64,000 bases of DNA from Nocardia abscessus (GTDB lineage Bacteria > Actinomycetota > Actinomycetes > Mycobacteriales > Mycobacteriaceae). A program made the translations under genes and the position numbers. The stretch covers positions 682,001 through 746,000 of the forward strand of contig NZ_JADLQO010000002.1 in assembly GCF_015477775.1 (NCBI RefSeq), read 5' to 3'. Below the pieces are notes generated by a model that worked only from the letters and a program-made list of their open reading frames with translations, made no database searches and was not told the DNA's origin. Shown in pieces: positions 63,881 to 64,000 of the stretch; position 1 is the first letter of the stretch; each line of letters starts with the position of its first letter.

Positions 63881-64000
63881 CGACCTGCTCCCCTCGTGCT
63901 CGCGATAGCCAGACGCTCTAGATCGTAGGGGCAGGCCACTAGGGCGGCGTTCAGTTGCAGCAAATTCCTCGCAACAGATTGGTCACCGGAGAAATCCGCA

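Overview
The window is high-GC, closely packed actinobacterial chromosome, most likely Nocardia or a near relative in the Mycobacteriales. Its backbone follows the gene order I know from Mycobacterium tuberculosis (roughly Rv2864c to Rv2916c): PBP lipoprotein, GNAT, ispG, rip1, dxr, DUF2631, rlmN, cdsA, frr, pyrH, tsf, rpsB, an M23 peptidase, xerC, dprA, comM, yraN, DUF2469, rnhB, lepB, rplS, trmD, rimM, a KH protein, rpsP, an amidohydrolase and ffh. Assignment to Nocardia is inference from this synteny and from protein resemblance.

Layout. 1-900: the 3' end of an XRE-type regulator. 1.1-7.7 kb: cell wall and isoprenoid genes on the minus strand. 7.8-12.6 kb: small membrane and secreted proteins, a LysR/DUF5997 divergent pair, rlmN, a LapA-like protein and cdsA. 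12.7-16.1 kb: translation genes frr, pyrH, tsf and rpsB. 16.4-27.0 kb: an accessory stretch with an M23 peptidase, DUF1990, an alkylsulfatase, two DUF202 membrane proteins, an acetoacetate-decarboxylase-like protein, a divergent TetR/MFS efflux pair with three tandem operators, a secreted S1 peptidase, an FHA-HTH regulator and a GNAT. 27.1-30.8 kb: xerC, dprA and the 3' part of comM.

30,773-41,908 is an integrated mobile element of about 11.1 kb that splits comM. A large serine integrase begins 25 bp inside the left end. An 11-bp direct repeat (GCCAGGTCGTA) flanks the element, and removing one copy plus the element rejoins the two comM pieces in frame. The element carries a RepA/DnaB-like ATPase operon with an excisionase-like HTH, a second small serine recombinase, a solitary QueC-like PP-loop protein, a coiled-coil protein with a possible PD-(D/E)XK motif beside a very acidic protein, other small proteins, and an XRE/DUF397 pair at its right end. 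I see no relaxase, FtsK-type transfer gene or phage structural gene.

41.9-45.0 kb: the comM 5' piece, yraN, DUF2469, rnhB, lepB and rplS. 45.2-56.2 kb: a second accessory block separates rplS from trmD. It holds a serine hydrolase and DoxX pair, an ECF41/SigJ-like sigma factor with its own recognisable promoter, a membrane protein, tex, two acyl-CoA synthetases, a GAF-LuxR regulator and a TetR. 56.2-58.3 kb: trmD, rimM, KH protein and rpsP. 58.8-63.9 kb: a methyltransferase, an F420-type oxidoreductase, an amidohydrolase, ffh and a short hypothetical gene.
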